64,000 bases of DNA, from assembly GCA_028279985.1 (NCBI GenBank), contig JANQMR010000017.1, positions 25,141 to 89,140 of the forward strand, read 5' to 3'. The notes under the pieces are model-generated. The model was not told the DNA's origin and made no database searches. It saw nothing but the letters and a program-made list of their open reading frames with translations. This stretch comes from Woeseiaceae bacterium (GTDB lineage Bacteria > Pseudomonadota > Gammaproteobacteria > Steroidobacterales > Woeseiaceae). Made by a program: the position numbers and the translations under genes. This document shows positions 8,026 through 17,998 of this stretch, piece after piece; the stretch's first letter is position 1; every line of letters starts with the position of its first letter.

Positions 8026-10341
8026 GTGAAACAGGCGCCAAACACAAAACCAGCAGTCATTCGCAAAGCACCGACGAGGGCGAATTCCACGCTGCTGCCC
8101 GCGCTCGTCGCCGTCGGCGGTGGCCTGGGCGCCCTGCCGGCAACGGCGCTAGAACTCGGCGGACTGAATGTTCAATCCACGCTGGGAGAGCCTCTCAGAG
8201 CCAGTATCGCCTACGCGCTGGGGCCGAACGAGGCGCTGGCCGACTACTGCATCAGTCTGAGGCCCGCCAGCAGCGCGGACAGCCTGCCGACGCTGCGCCA
8301 GGCCGATATCCGCGTCGGCAACGGCGTGATTGTGCTGAGCGGCCGGCGAGCGCTTCAAGAACCGCTCATGATGTTGCGTCTCGGCATCGACTGCCCGTAC
8401 GCGCCGAGACTGACCCGGGAATACACCTTGCTGGTCGATCCGCCGGGCAGACAATCGTCCGAGGTCCGGGTGGCCGCGACGCCGGCGCGTCAGCCTGCCG
8501 CCGTTGCCGCCCCTGCCAGGGTCGAACCCGCGCCGCGACCGCTTGCACCGGCGCCGCAGAAAATGCCGGCGCCGATCTTCGAAGGAACCCGCTACCGCGT
8601 GCAGCCAGGCGACACGCTGTCGCAGATTGCAGCCGACATCGAGAATCGCCCGATCGGGCTTTGGGCCGCCGCCAATGTAATCTTCGAAGCCAATCCGGAC
8701 GCTTTCATCGACAACGACCCGAACCTTCTTAAGGCCGGTAGCTGGCTGTCCATTCCGAGCTTCGCCGAAACCGGCGAACCGGTTCGCTTCGCGGAGGCGA
8801 CCGGCGCAACGACGCCCATGCAATCGATCGACGGCAGCGCCTATGAGGACGCCGGCCAGGTTTCGAAAAACGCCGGCGAGACGCCGCTTGAATCGTCACT
8901 GGAACCGTCGTCCGGGTCCTTGTCCGAAACCTCGTTCGAATCCTCGTTCGAATACGGGGACCAGGCAACGGACGTCGCCGTCGAAACCGCAGCCGCGCCG
9001 CAGGCCGCTGTCCCGACCGACCGGCTCGCGGAGGCGCCGACGACCCGCGAGACACAAGCCACAATCGACGCGCTGAGCGGCGGAGTCAAGCTGGCGGAGG
9101 AAGTGGCCGAGGATAGCAGCGAGCTCAAGCCGGGCGACGTCGTGTTCGACGAGAATCCCTACATCGCACCCGGCGCATCCGCCAATGCCGCCCCGGAGGC
9201 GGACACCTGGGCCTCGAACTGGCTGTGGTGGCTGGCCGGCAGCGGCCTCGCGCTGATCGCGGCCCTGCTGTTTTTCGGCCGCCGCCTTCGCGAAGGATTC
9301 AGCGCTCCACCGCTGGACGAAGCCCCGGCAAACCCGATGCGTCGCAGCACGGACGACCCGGCACAAACGGTCAACGTACACGACGTACACGCGGAGACCG
9401 AATACCCGGCCGGCGATGCTTACCGGATCGGCGACGACGCGCCGACCGAGGAGAACACCGTCCTCGATGCCGACCTGATTGACGGTACCGGTCTCAACAA
9501 GGGTATCGAAGTCGAAGTCAACGAGGATTTTGCGTTCGAGACTTCGACGAACCTCGATTTCGAACTGCCGCAAGACGCCGAGAAAGACGACTCGGAAACG
9601 GACGTGATCCCGCCGCCGGAACGCAGCGGTCGCCTCGAATCCATACTCGATAGCGAAGTCCTCCCCGAGGACAACGATTACGACATGTCGGTCATCATAG
9701 ACGCAACCAAGATGCCGGATCCGGCGGATGCCACCGAACGCGACTTCAAGGCAGTCGAAGTCGATGACAAGCCCGACAACTATACGATCAGCCAGGAGAT
9801 CGACTACAAGATCCTGGAGCAAGACTACGAGGACGAGCTGACGGCCACGCAGGTGCTCAACGACGAAATCGAACGGGCGGCCGCCGAGCTCGCATTGCGG
9901 ATGGAAACTACGGACAAGGCCGCCGAAGACAATGAAGCCACGACCGAAATGCAGTTCGCGAACGTGACCGAACTCGACGTGACGCCCAATGTTCGCGCTG
10001 GCAACGACGATCGTGATGAAGCAGCCGGTGATGACGCAACCGGCAATACGACGGACGTTGCGACCCGGCTGGCGGCGGGCGACGAGACGGTCGAAATGCC
10101 GGCCGCGGATACCGCAAGGACCGTCGAGATGCCGACTGCCGAAACCGACAGAACCGTCGAAATGCCAGTCGCCGAAACCGACAGGACTGTCGAGATGCCG
10201 GCTGCTGAAACCGACAGAACCGTCGAGATGCCGGCCGCCGAAACCGACGGGACCGTCGAGTTCGTGGCCGATGACAGCGAAAGGACGATGGAGATGGAAA
10301 TCGAGTCCGGGCGCGTCAACACCAAGTCGGGCAGAGGCTGA
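8026..10341 (+). CDS. fimV: FimV-like LysM polar/pilus hub protein without the usual C-terminal domain
   Basis: A 771-residue inner-membrane protein. It has a cationic signal region (1-43), then the FimV N-terminal domain with LGGLNVQSTLGEPLRA. A LysM peptidoglycan-binding domain with YRVQPGDTLSQIA follows at about 190-246. One membrane span (397-420, WLWWLAGSGLALIAALLFF) leads to a very acidic cytoplasmic tail. In Pseudomonas, FimV organises type IV pili, cell polarity and c-di-GMP/cAMP signalling. The tail ends in five 11-residue repeats of TVEMPAAETDR (688-742). The conserved C-terminal FimV/TPR block normally found in this family is not visible. I chose GTG at 8026 because AAGGA lies 8 bases upstream; an in-frame ATG at 7978 lacks a ribosome-binding site. 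Confidence 0.82.
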   Translation: MKQAPNTKPAVIRKAPTRANSTLLPALVAVGGGLGALPATALELGGLNVQSTLGEPLRASIAYALGPNEALADYCISLRPASSADSLPTLRQADIRVGNGVIVLSGRRALQEPLMMLRLGIDCPYAPRLTREYTLLVDPPGRQSSEVRVAATPARQPAAVAAPARVEPAPRPLAPAPQKMPAPIFEGTRYRVQPGDTLSQIAADIENRPIGLWAAANVIFEANPDAFIDNDPNLLKAGSWLSIPSFAETGEPVRFAEATGATTPMQSIDGSAYEDAGQVSKNAGETPLESSLEPSSGSLSETSFESSFEYGDQATDVAVETAAAPQAAVPTDRLAEAPTTRETQATIDALSGGVKLAEEVAEDSSELKPGDVVFDENPYIAPGASANAAPEADTWASNWLWWLAGSGLALIAALLFFGRRLREGFSAPPLDEAPANPMRRSTDDPAQTVNVHDVHAETEYPAGDAYRIGDDAPTEENTVLDADLIDGTGLNKGIEVEVNEDFAFETSTNLDFELPQDAEKDDSETDVIPPPERSGRLESILDSEVLPEDNDYDMSVIIDATKMPDPADATERDFKAVEVDDKPDNYTISQEIDYKILEQDYEDELTATQVLNDEIERAAAELALRMETTDKAAEDNEATTEMQFANVTELDVTPNVRAGNDDRDEAAGDDATGNTTDVATRLAAGDETVEMPAADTARTVEMPTAETDRTVEMPVAETDRTVEMPAAETDRTVEMPAAETDGTVEFVADDSERTMEMEIESGRVNTKSGRG
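10087..10251 (+). repeat. Five 33-bp in-frame repeats in fimV
   Basis: Five consecutive 33-base units encode the 11-residue unit TVEMPAAETDR with small variations: ADTAR, TAETDR, VAETDR, AAETDR and AAETDG endings. They are followed by a truncated TVEF. The unit is acidic with a regularly spaced methionine. Copy number could vary by slippage without a frameshift. Confidence 0.95.
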
Positions 10342-10349
10342 CGCCTCCG

Positions 10350-12605
10350 TTACGGCGACACGCCGGCGATCCGGTCAACGTTACGCCAGCCCCTGGGCAA
10401 CAGGCTACCGCGCAAGCCGCGGTCTCCGTAGTAATCGTCGCTGTCGTTCCATCGGATGGTCATCGTGCGGCTGCCGCTCGAGACCTTCAGGTCTCCGCCT
10501 TCCGGCACGACCGTGGCGCCGACCAGTTTTTCCTCGCCCGCCTGGTACTTTTTCCCCGGGATGTTCAAGAGCTTCAAACCCTTGCCCTTTGCAAGCTCCG
10601 GTAACTCGTCCATTTCGAACATCAGCAGGCGTCCGATCGAGCTGACGGCCGCAATCAGGCACTCGACGCCGGGCGGCACCGGCGACGGCACGACCGCCCT
10701 GCCGCCGGAAGGTACGCGCAGCACGGCTTTGCCGGCCCGGTTGCGCGTGACCAGGTCTTCGAGCCTGGCGATGAAACCGTATCCGGCGTCGCTCGCCAGC
10801 AAGTAGCGCTGCCCCGGCTCGCCGATCATCGTGCCGCAGAACACGGCGCCATCCGGCGGCTTGAAGCGGCCGGACAGCGGTTCTCCCTGCCCGCGTGCCG
10901 ACGGCAAGGCGCCGGCCATGACGCTGTATACCCGGCCGGTGCTGTCGATGAACATGGCGAGCTGGTTGCTGCGGCCTTTCGCGGCGGCAAGAAAACCGTC
11001 GCCCGACTTGTAGCTCAAGGTCTCGGCGTCAACCTCGTGACCCTTGGCGGCGCGGGCGAAGCCGCGTTGCGACAAAACCACGGTCACCGGCTCGCTGGCC
11101 ACGAGCTCGGTCTCGTCCATCGCCTGTGCGGCCTCACGTTCGACGATCAGAGTGCGGCGTTCGTCGCCGTGAGCCTCCGCGTCCTCGAGCAACTCCTTTT
11201 TGATCAAGGTCTTGAGCCGGGCCGCGCTCTTGAGCGTCTTCTCCAGCACGTCGCGTTCTTCGTTGAGCTGGTCTTGCTCGCCGCGGATCTTCATTTCCTC
11301 GAGCTTGGCGAGATTCCGCAAGCGCAGATTCAGGATCGCCTCGGCCTGGATGTCGGTGAGCCTGAAGGTTTTCATCAGGACGGGTTTGGGCTCGTCCTCG
11401 CTGCGGATGATGCGGATCACCTCGTCGATGTTCAGGTAGGCGACCAGCAGGCCGTCGAGGATGTGCAGGCGATCTTTGACGATCTCCAGACGGTGGGCGA
11501 GGCGCCGTTTTACCGTCTCCTTGCGAAAGCTGATCCACTCGGACAACAGCCCGACCAACTTGAACAAGCTCGGCCGGCCGTTCAGGCCGATCACGTTCAG
11601 GTTGACGCGCAGCGTGCGTTCCAGCGACGTGGTCGAGAACAGGTGTGACATCAACTGATCCGCATCGACCCCGCGCTTTTTGTCGATGACCAGCCGGATC
11701 GGTTCCTCGAGATCGGACTCGTCGCGGATGTTATTGACCTGCGGGAGCTTCTTGCTCGTCACCTGGGCGGCGATCTGCTCCTGGATCTTGTTGCCGGATA
11801 CCTGGTAGGGCAATTCGGTGATCACGATGTCGTCGCCCTCGACCTTGTAGGCCGCCCGCAGCCTGAGCGTTCCCGAGCCCGTCTCGTAGATCTCCCGGAT
11901 GTCCGCTGCCGAAGAGACGATCTCGCCGCCGGTGGCAAAGTCGGGGCCCTTGATGTGTTTCATGAGCTGGGCGACCGTGGCCTTCGGGTTGTCGATCAGG
12001 TGCACCAGCGCGCTGACGACTTCGTTCAGGTTATGCGGGGGCACATCGGTGGACATGCCGACCGCAATACCGGTAGTGCCGTTCAGCAGCAGGTTGGGCA
12101 GCCGCGCCGGCAGCACGGCAGGCTCTTCGAGGGTGCCGTCGAAATTCGGTATCCAGTCGACCGTGCCCTGGCCGAGCTCGGACAACAGGCTTTTGGCGTA
12201 GGCGGCCAGCCGCGATTCGGTGTAACGCATCGCGGCAAAGGATTTCGGATCGTCGGTGGAGCCCCAGTTGCCCTGGCCGTCTATGAGCGGATAACGATAG
12301 GAGAAATCCTGCGCCATCAGCACCATGGCTTCGTAACAAGCCGAGTCGCCGTGCGGATGGAACTTGCCGATCACATCACCCACCGTACGCGCCGACTTCT
12401 TGGGCTTGGAGCCGGCGGACAGCCCGAGCTCACTCATGGCGTAAACGATGCGCCGTTGTACCGGCTTCAAGCCGTCGCCGATCGATGGCAGCGCACGATC
12501 GAGAATGACGTACATCGAATAGTCGAGATACGCTTTCTCGGCATACTCCCTGAGCGATTGCCGTTCGACGCCTTCGAGATTGAGTGAGTTCTGCATGCGG
12601 TTCAT
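10350..12605 (-). CDS. parC: DNA topoisomerase IV subunit A
   Basis: A 751-residue ParC, the DNA-cleaving subunit of topoisomerase IV that unlinks replicated chromosomes. The quinolone-resistance region reads [12 protein letters not shown] with the wild-type serine and glutamate. The catalytic-tyrosine region AMRYTESRL and the GyrA-type beta-pinwheel C-terminus are present. The ATG at 12605 overlaps the parE stop (ATGA). A second ATG at 12596 has GAGGT at better spacing (9 bases) and could be the real start. The gene converges on fimV with only eight bases between stops. Having parC and parE adjacent and overlapping suggests balanced expression of the two subunits. Confidence 0.97.
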   Translation of the reverse strand: MNRMQNSLNLEGVERQSLREYAEKAYLDYSMYVILDRALPSIGDGLKPVQRRIVYAMSELGLSAGSKPKKSARTVGDVIGKFHPHGDSACYEAMVLMAQDFSYRYPLIDGQGNWGSTDDPKSFAAMRYTESRLAAYAKSLLSELGQGTVDWIPNFDGTLEEPAVLPARLPNLLLNGTTGIAVGMSTDVPPHNLNEVVSALVHLIDNPKATVAQLMKHIKGPDFATGGEIVSSAADIREIYETGSGTLRLRAAYKVEGDDIVITELPYQVSGNKIQEQIAAQVTSKKLPQVNNIRDESDLEEPIRLVIDKKRGVDADQLMSHLFSTTSLERTLRVNLNVIGLNGRPSLFKLVGLLSEWISFRKETVKRRLAHRLEIVKDRLHILDGLLVAYLNIDEVIRIIRSEDEPKPVLMKTFRLTDIQAEAILNLRLRNLAKLEEMKIRGEQDQLNEERDVLEKTLKSAARLKTLIKKELLEDAEAHGDERRTLIVEREAAQAMDETELVASEPVTVVLSQRGFARAAKGHEVDAETLSYKSGDGFLAAAKGRSNQLAMFIDSTGRVYSVMAGALPSARGQGEPLSGRFKPPDGAVFCGTMIGEPGQRYLLASDAGYGFIARLEDLVTRNRAGKAVLRVPSGGRAVVPSPVPPGVECLIAAVSSIGRLLMFEMDELPELAKGKGLKLLNIPGKKYQAGEEKLVGATVVPEGGDLKVSSGSRTMTIRWNDSDDYYGDRGLRGSLLPRGWRNVDRIAGVSP

Positions 12606-14488
12606 ACCTCGGCGAGATCGCCTTTGGTTTCGAGCCACCGCCGGCGATCCTTGGCGCGCTTTTTGGCCAGCAGCATGTCGACGAGCTGGTCGGTCTTGTC
12701 GCGTCCGCTGACGGTGAGTTGCACCAGCCGGCGCGTATCGCGGTGCATCGTCGTATCGCGTAGCTGTTCCGGGTCCATCTCACCCAGACCCTTGAACCGG
12801 GTTTCGGTAACCTTGCCGCGCATTTTCTCGGCCGCGATGCGGTCGAGGATACCGCGGCGTTCGCTGTCGTCGAGGGCGTAGAAGACCGCCTTGCCGACGT
12901 CGATGCGGTACAGCGGCGGCATCGCCACATACACGTGACCGGCCAGCACCAGCTCGCGGAAATGCCTGAGAAACAGCGCACACAGCAGCGTTGCGATGTG
13001 CAGGCCGTCCGAATCGGCGTCGGCGAGAATACAGATCTTGTGATAACGCAGGCCCTCGATGTCGTCGGAGCCCGGATCGACCCCCAGTGCCACGCTGATG
13101 TCGTGGACTTCCTGCGAGCCCAGGATCTCGCCGGAATCGACTTCCCAGGTGTTCAGGATCTTGCCCCTGAGCGGCATGATGGCCTGGGTCGTGCGATCGC
13201 GCGCCTGTTTCGCCGAACCGCCGGCCGAGTCGCCCTCGACCAGGAACAACTCACAAAGATCGGGCTCCTGTGACGTGCAGTCGGCGAGCTTGCCCGGCAG
13301 AGCCGGTCCGGACACGAGCTTCTTCCGGACGACCTTCTTGGCGGCTCTAAGCCGCTTTTGTGCCTTGGTGATTGCAAGCTGGGCAATCTGGTCGCCGGTT
13401 TCGGGATGCTGGTTGAGCCACAGGGAGAAATTGTCCTTGACGACACCGGCGACGAACGTCGCCGACTCGCGGGAGGACAGGCGCTCTTTGGTTTGGCCGG
13501 AGAACTGCGGGTCTTCGAGCTTGGCGCTCAACACGAAGTTGAGTCCGTCCCAGACATCCTCGGGCGCAATCGTGACGCCGCGCGGCAACAGGCTTCTGAA
13601 ATCGGAGAACTCACGCAGGGCGTTGGTGAGGCCGGTGCGCAGGCCGTTGACGTGGGTGCCGCCCTGGGCGGTCGGAATCAGGTTGACGTAACTTTCGTTG
13701 ACCGCCGTGCCCTCGTCCGTGGTCCAGGTGAGCGCCCAGTCCACGGCCTCGTTGTTGCCGGCCAGACTGCCCGAGAACGGCTCCGCCGGCAGCGTCTCGG
13801 CGCCGCCGATGGTTTCGAGCAGGTATTCTTCGAGGCCGCCCGAGTAACACCATTCGTGACTCTCTTTCGGTTTTTCGAGCTTGAGCCTGACCTTGAGGCC
13901 CGGACACAACACGGCCTTGGCGCGCAGGGCATGTTTCAGCCGCGAGATCGAGAATTTGGAGGAATCGAAGTACTGGGGATCGGGCCAGAAACGGATGGTC
14001 GTACCGGTATTGGCCTTGCCGACCTTGCCGACTTCTTCGAGCTTGCCGCGTTTTTTGCCGCCGGCAAAGCTCATGTTGTATTCCTGGCCGCCGCGGCGAA
14101 TCCAGACTTCGAGGTTTTTCGACAGCGCGTTGACGACCGACACGCCGACGCCGTGCAAACCGCCGGAGTACTGGTAGTTCTTGTTCGAGAACTTGCCGCC
14201 GGCATGGAGCCGGGTCAGGATCAGCTCGACGCCGGGCATTTTCTCTTTCGGGTGCATGTCCACCGGCATGCCGCGGCCGTCGTCGGAGACCTCCAGCGAA
14301 CCGTCCTCGTAGATCGTGACGTCGATTTTTTTTGCGTGCCCGGCTAGGGCTTCGTCAACGCTATTGTCCACGACTTCGTGGGCAAGATGGTTCGGACGGG
14401 TCGTGTCCGTGTACATGCCCGGCCGGCGCCGGACGGGCTCGAGACCGCTTAAGACCTCGATGTCCGCAGCGTCATAACGTCTGCTCAT
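12602..14488 (-). CDS. parE: DNA topoisomerase IV subunit B
   Basis: A 628-residue GHKL ATPase subunit of topoisomerase IV. It shows the family start [20 protein letters not shown], the ATP-site motifs [12 protein letters not shown] and DDGRGMPVD, the glycine lid [15 protein letters not shown], and the TOPRIM motif [17 protein letters not shown] with the metal-binding DADSDG. ParE is favoured over GyrB by [11 protein letters not shown] and the absence of the GyrB insertion. I chose ATG at 14488 over an in-frame TTG at 14515, because it gives the conserved N-terminus. It leads directly into parC. Confidence 0.97.
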   Translation of the reverse strand: MSRRYDAADIEVLSGLEPVRRRPGMYTDTTRPNHLAHEVVDNSVDEALAGHAKKIDVTIYEDGSLEVSDDGRGMPVDMHPKEKMPGVELILTRLHAGGKFSNKNYQYSGGLHGVGVSVVNALSKNLEVWIRRGGQEYNMSFAGGKKRGKLEEVGKVGKANTGTTIRFWPDPQYFDSSKFSISRLKHALRAKAVLCPGLKVRLKLEKPKESHEWCYSGGLEEYLLETIGGAETLPAEPFSGSLAGNNEAVDWALTWTTDEGTAVNESYVNLIPTAQGGTHVNGLRTGLTNALREFSDFRSLLPRGVTIAPEDVWDGLNFVLSAKLEDPQFSGQTKERLSSRESATFVAGVVKDNFSLWLNQHPETGDQIAQLAITKAQKRLRAAKKVVRKKLVSGPALPGKLADCTSQEPDLCELFLVEGDSAGGSAKQARDRTTQAIMPLRGKILNTWEVDSGEILGSQEVHDISVALGVDPGSDDIEGLRYHKICILADADSDGLHIATLLCALFLRHFRELVLAGHVYVAMPPLYRIDVGKAVFYALDDSERRGILDRIAAEKMRGKVTETRFKGLGEMDPEQLRDTTMHRDTRRLVQLTVSGRDKTDQLVDMLLAKKRAKDRRRWLETKGDLAEV

Positions 14489-14597
14489 TACTTTTACTTT
14501 GCCACTGGTTGCCAAGCGATAGCAGCGGGATTCTAGCCCGAACGCATCGCGCTTTCATCAGCGGCATGAGATTGCGGCCCGGCGAGGCCGCGCGGCA

Positions 14598-15275
14598 TCA
14601 GCCGGAGGCGATGGCGATCATCTCCGGATTGACGGGCAGGACGTGCCAGACCACGGCCAGGTAGTGGCAGAGACCGCCCGCCAGCACGAACAGGTGCCAG
14701 ACCGCGTGGCTGAATTTGAGTCGCTTTTGCACGTAGAACAGGACGCCGACCGTATAAAAGATACCGCCGGCGGCGAGCCAGGCGATCGCCTCGAAGCCGA
14801 GGGCGTCCACGACCTGCGGTCCGGCGATGACGACCAGCCAGCCCATCAGCAGATAACTGGCGAGCTTGAGCTTAGGGAACCGGTCCTTGAACCAGAGCTG
14901 GGTCAGAATGCCCGCGGTTGCCAACGCCCAGATCGTGCCGAACAGGACCCAGCCGGTGCCGGTTCGCATCGCGACCAGCAGGAAGGGGGTATAGGTGCCC
15001 GCGATCAACACATAGATCGCGCAGTGGTCGAGCGTCTCGAACAGCGCCCGTTTGGAATGCGAGTGTAAGGAGTGATAGAGCGTCGAGGCGGTGAAAAGGG
15101 CAATCAGGCTGAGTCCGTAGACGATGCTGGCGGTAATACGCCACGGATCCGACGCACTGATCGAAAGATAAAGCATCCACGACAGCCCGGCGATGCTGAG
15201 TATGGCGCCAGCGCCGTGCGTCAGGACGTGCACGATTTCCTCAGCGAGCGTGTAGCCGTTCCCAAGCTTTTTCAT
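14598..15275 (-). CDS. trhA: TrhA/hemolysin III (PAQR) family membrane protein
   Basis: A 225-residue integral membrane protein with about seven transmembrane helices, of the YqfA/TrhA branch of the PAQR superfamily. The histidines expected of the family's metal site are visible: HVLTHGAG in the first helix, TLYHSL, DHCAIYVLIAGTYTP, and HAVWHLFVLAGGLCHY near the end. Bacterial members have been linked to membrane-energetics homeostasis. The old name hemolysin III is probably misleading. It is transcribed toward parE, with about 110 bases between. Confidence 0.88.
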   Translation of the reverse strand: MKKLGNGYTLAEEIVHVLTHGAGAILSIAGLSWMLYLSISASDPWRITASIVYGLSLIALFTASTLYHSLHSHSKRALFETLDHCAIYVLIAGTYTPFLLVAMRTGTGWVLFGTIWALATAGILTQLWFKDRFPKLKLASYLLMGWLVVIAGPQVVDALGFEAIAWLAAGGIFYTVGVLFYVQKRLKFSHAVWHLFVLAGGLCHYLAVVWHVLPVNPEMIAIASG

Positions 15276-15632
15276 GCTCCGCGGTTTGGCGGCCAGAGAT
15301 ACGCTTAAGCTACAGCAAGTCTGTCACCGATGTTTTCGGATTCGCGCCAAAATTTCGGATGCCAGGTGAAGAATATTCACGTGTTTCAGGGTGGTTTCGG
15401 TCCGTTCCGGCCAGCCGTTTCATGCGCGCCGCTTGCTTCCGAGTCACCGCAATCTGCACCCACTTTCAAATTGATGTTCCTGTGCGGCCGCTGATGCCGT
15501 TCGCAAACGAGGCCGAAGATCGAGCTTAATCAATGCTCCCCATGAAACAGCGTGATTATCTCGAACTGGTTGATCGCACCGGACGTATCGCGGTTCACAA
15601 CACATCATGCTTTTAAAGCGCTTTTCTTTCAA
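15276..15632. other. Intergenic edge of the accessory island
   Basis: Apart from the transposase remnant at 15485-15602, no gene or clear signal is seen here. The base composition becomes AT-richer toward 15600, marking the left boundary of the accessory segment. Confidence 0.5.
15485..15602 (+). pseudogene. Remnant of a Y1 (REP-type) transposase gene
   Basis: This stretch aligns without gaps to 17701-17814, inside the intact transposase gene downstream, with about 19 mismatches by eye (roughly 83% identity). Read in that frame it gives PFANEAEDRA, then a TAA stop, then MLPMKQRDYLELVDRTGRIA, matching the MKQHEYLKLVDQTGRIA of the full gene. The 5' part and the 3' end are missing. It is a decayed copy left on the other side of the unknown gene at 15633-16703. 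Confidence 0.85.
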
Positions 15633-16703
15633 TCAAGTCTTCTCCCCAAGTCTGTTCAGATCATCCAATGCGCTCTCAGACATGATTATCTTGCGCTTTT
15701 TCCTTAACTTGACCACCGCAGGATCGAAGTTCTTCTGAATATGTTGGTGATTCTCGGCTAACCAAGTACTCACCCTATCAATTTCTTCTGCCAGCATCTT
15801 CTCCACTTCCACATATTCAGACATCAGTGGTTCGCAGTCTAGAAGAAAATGGCGCCAGCGAATTTGCTTTAGGGTTGCTTCGTTAGCAAAAATAAAAGAC
15901 CTTTGGGGATCGTCATCGAAATCCTCGTCTTGCGCATAAACTATAGCCGGCAGTGCTCTATTGACTTCACTCAGTGCAATCCAGCGTTCTTGCTGATAGG
16001 CATACCAACGGCTTTTCAATTCATCCAGTTGCGCTTCCTGCCCGGCAGCGTCGACTTGCACGTCCCAGAGAAATCCACCTTTTTCCGGCTTGCCGTGATT
16101 CTTGCCGTCGACATATTCGTGAGGAATGAGCTGGCCGATGGTTTCGCTACCGGCAGCCTCGATTTCGTCAAGCAAGTAGGTGGCCAGTGAGGTAAATGTT
16201 GAATAATAGAACTGCTCCTTTATTAGCAACCTTACCCAGGAAGGATGTCTACAGGCATAGTAGTCTGTGCCTTTGTAATCTGGAAAATCCCGCTTACGAG
16301 CTTCTTCTTGAAACAGGTAATCGGCATAGTCGTAGTCATAAAGTGTCGCGAAGTCCAGCAACGTTTTGTCTTTCGCCATGCACTCATTGAGATAAATGTA
16401 GTCATCACCAATGCCTGTCGTCAGGAGGCTCGCCCAGTTGAGTTGGTTGATATCTGAAATCGGAATATCGTTCCAGACGTCTTCCACTTCTTCGGTTGAG
16501 CATGTGATATCGAGCAAGTCATCCAGCAGCACACACTGTATCTTGCGACGCGTTTCATCGCCCATGGTTGCCCGAAAGCGTTCCTGTTCGCACGGTGACC
16601 AGGCGTAGTAATGTGCATCTGCTACTATCAACGCTTTTCGAGCAGCAGAAAGAATCTTGATTTTGTCGAGATAGGCAAGTTTGTAGGCCGAATCCTTCAC
16701 CAT
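15633..16703 (-). CDS. Unrecognised 356-residue protein in the transposon island
   Basis: I do not recognise this family. The predicted protein is soluble and rich in acidic and aromatic residues (DYDYADYLFQEE, KGTDYYACRHPSWVR), with no signal peptide or membrane span. The first 40 residues and the C-terminal third look helical, and the C-terminus is basic (KLRKKRK). The start is ATG at 16703 with GAGGAG 6 bases upstream. The frame is open to 16961, but that extension reads through the transposon end motifs. The gene is clearly AT-richer than its neighbours. It is bracketed by a transposase remnant and an intact Y1 transposase, so horizontal acquisition is likely. A defence or passenger function is possible but not shown. 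Confidence 0.7.
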   Translation of the reverse strand: MVKDSAYKLAYLDKIKILSAARKALIVADAHYYAWSPCEQERFRATMGDETRRKIQCVLLDDLLDITCSTEEVEDVWNDIPISDINQLNWASLLTTGIGDDYIYLNECMAKDKTLLDFATLYDYDYADYLFQEEARKRDFPDYKGTDYYACRHPSWVRLLIKEQFYYSTFTSLATYLLDEIEAAGSETIGQLIPHEYVDGKNHGKPEKGGFLWDVQVDAAGQEAQLDELKSRWYAYQQERWIALSEVNRALPAIVYAQDEDFDDDPQRSFIFANEATLKQIRWRHFLLDCEPLMSEYVEVEKMLAEEIDRVSTWLAENHQHIQKNFDPAVVKLRKKRKIIMSESALDDLNRLGEKT

Positions 16704-16871
16704 CAGGAACTCCTCATTAAACCCAGTTCCCCAGACATCAGAGAGCTTCCCGCTCAGATTAGATGTAGAAGCGCCAGAGGATTTGCAAAACTTCAGACAC
16801 CCCACTCGCCTGTTGGCCACCCTACAGACAATACCTTCCCCAAGCACGGCCACACCGTCCACGCTATCCTT

Positions 16872-16928
16872 AAAGTTGGACAGGCACATTTTGGACGCGA
16901 TTTCCAAAGTTGGACAGGCGCATTTCGG
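16872..16928. repeat. Left paired motif of the Y1 transposase element
   Basis: AAAGTTGGACAGGCACATTT (16872-16891) is repeated 34 bases later as AAAGTTGGACAGGCGCATTT (16906-16925). On the complementary strand each contains TGTGCCTGTCC or GCGCCTGTCC. The same core appears in the opposite orientation beyond the transposase at 18095-18142. Confidence 0.8.
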
Positions 16929-16968
16929 GCGATTTTGGCCGTTTTCTTGCCTGTGCACCAAGCTGGTT

Positions 16969-17955
16969 ATGCCCTACCGTCCCCCCATGCCTCGCGCCCG
17001 CAAACACCTCGTCTGCCTTTCCGAGACACCCTACTACCACGTGACCTCTCGCTGCGTCCGGCGTGCATTTCTTTGCGGCTTCGATCGTGTATCCGGCAGG
17101 AGCTATGAACACCGACGCGGTTGGATCGAAGACCGGATAAGGCTCCTGTCATCACTTTTTAGCGTGACGCTGTGTGCTTACGCGGTGATGAGCAACCACT
17201 ATCATCTAGTGGTCCGACTGAGCCCGGACGAATCCGACCGCTGGACCGACGATCAGGTCCTTGAGCACTGGACCACCCTGTTCAGAGGCCCGCTGCTCGT
17301 GCAGCGCTACCGGGCCGGGGAGCCGATGTCCACTGCAGAAGCCGCCACGCTGCGTGACATCGCGGCCGTGTATAGGAAGCGACTGGGCAGCCTCAGCTGG
17401 TTCATGAAATGCCTGAATGAACCCGTCGCTCGTCAGGCCAATGCCGAGGACGGCTGCACCGGGCATTTCTGGGAAGCGCGCTTTCACTCCCAGCCGTTGC
17501 GATCCGAGGCAGCACTGCTGACTGCCATGGCGTACGTCGATCTGAACCCGGTTCGCGCCGGTATTGCGTCTACACCGGAGCGGTCAGAGTACACCAGCAT
17601 CCGGGCACGCATCGAAGGCAGCTACCGTGCGTCGACCCTGCGCGGAGCGGTCTCACGGCTGTCGGAGCGGCGTGAGGTCAATCACTTCGATGTCCCTATG
17701 CGGCCGCTGATGCGATTCGCAGACGAGGCGGAAGATCCAGTCGAGCCAATGCTACCTATGAAACAGCATGAGTATCTCAAACTGGTCGATCAAACCGGAC
17801 GTATCGCCGTTCACGGCAAGCGTAGCAGGATCGATGCCTCACTTTCGCCGATTCTCGCTAGGCTTGGGCTTTCGACCGAAGACTGGCTCAGGTGCAGTAC
17901 CGCCTTCCGCCAGTACTACCGAAGCGGCGACCTGCGCATCGCGCGATCTGCCTGA
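16969..17955 (+). CDS. REP-associated tyrosine transposase (Y1_Tnp / HUH family)
   Basis: A 328-residue single-strand transposase of the RAYT type. The HUH metal motif is in AVMSNHYHLVVRL, and the conserved block AYVDLNPVRAGI follows. Early residues YYHVTSRCVRRAFLCG are also typical. The catalytic tyrosine probably sits in the central helix near AVYRKRL. I chose ATG at 16969; ATG at 16987 (MPRARKHLV) is equally plausible, since many RAYTs begin MPR/MAR. RAYTs are usually domesticated, single-copy genes associated with REP hairpins. The flanking paired motifs and a decayed second copy upstream suggest past activity here. Confidence 0.9.
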   Translation: MPYRPPMPRARKHLVCLSETPYYHVTSRCVRRAFLCGFDRVSGRSYEHRRGWIEDRIRLLSSLFSVTLCAYAVMSNHYHLVVRLSPDESDRWTDDQVLEHWTTLFRGPLLVQRYRAGEPMSTAEAATLRDIAAVYRKRLGSLSWFMKCLNEPVARQANAEDGCTGHFWEARFHSQPLRSEAALLTAMAYVDLNPVRAGIASTPERSEYTSIRARIEGSYRASTLRGAVSRLSERREVNHFDVPMRPLMRFADEAEDPVEPMLPMKQHEYLKLVDQTGRIAVHGKRSRIDASLSPILARLGLSTEDWLRCSTAFRQYYRSGDLRIARSA

Positions 17956-17959
17956 TCGG

Positions 17960-17998
17960 GGCAACCCATCCATGCAGGTCTCAGACCTGAGGCAACCC
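17960..17998. repeat. Hairpin flanked by GGCAACCC repeats, just after the transposase
   Basis: CAGGTC-TCA-GACCTG (17975-17989) is a perfect 6+3+6 palindrome. It lies between two direct GGCAACCC octamers (17960-17967 and 17991-17998), five bases after the transposase stop. It could be a REP-like substrate or a weak terminator. There is no T-run. Confidence 0.6.

Noticed and set aside
10341..10350. Terminator between convergent fimV and parC
   Set aside because: Only eight bases separate the stops and no hairpin with T-run is visible there.
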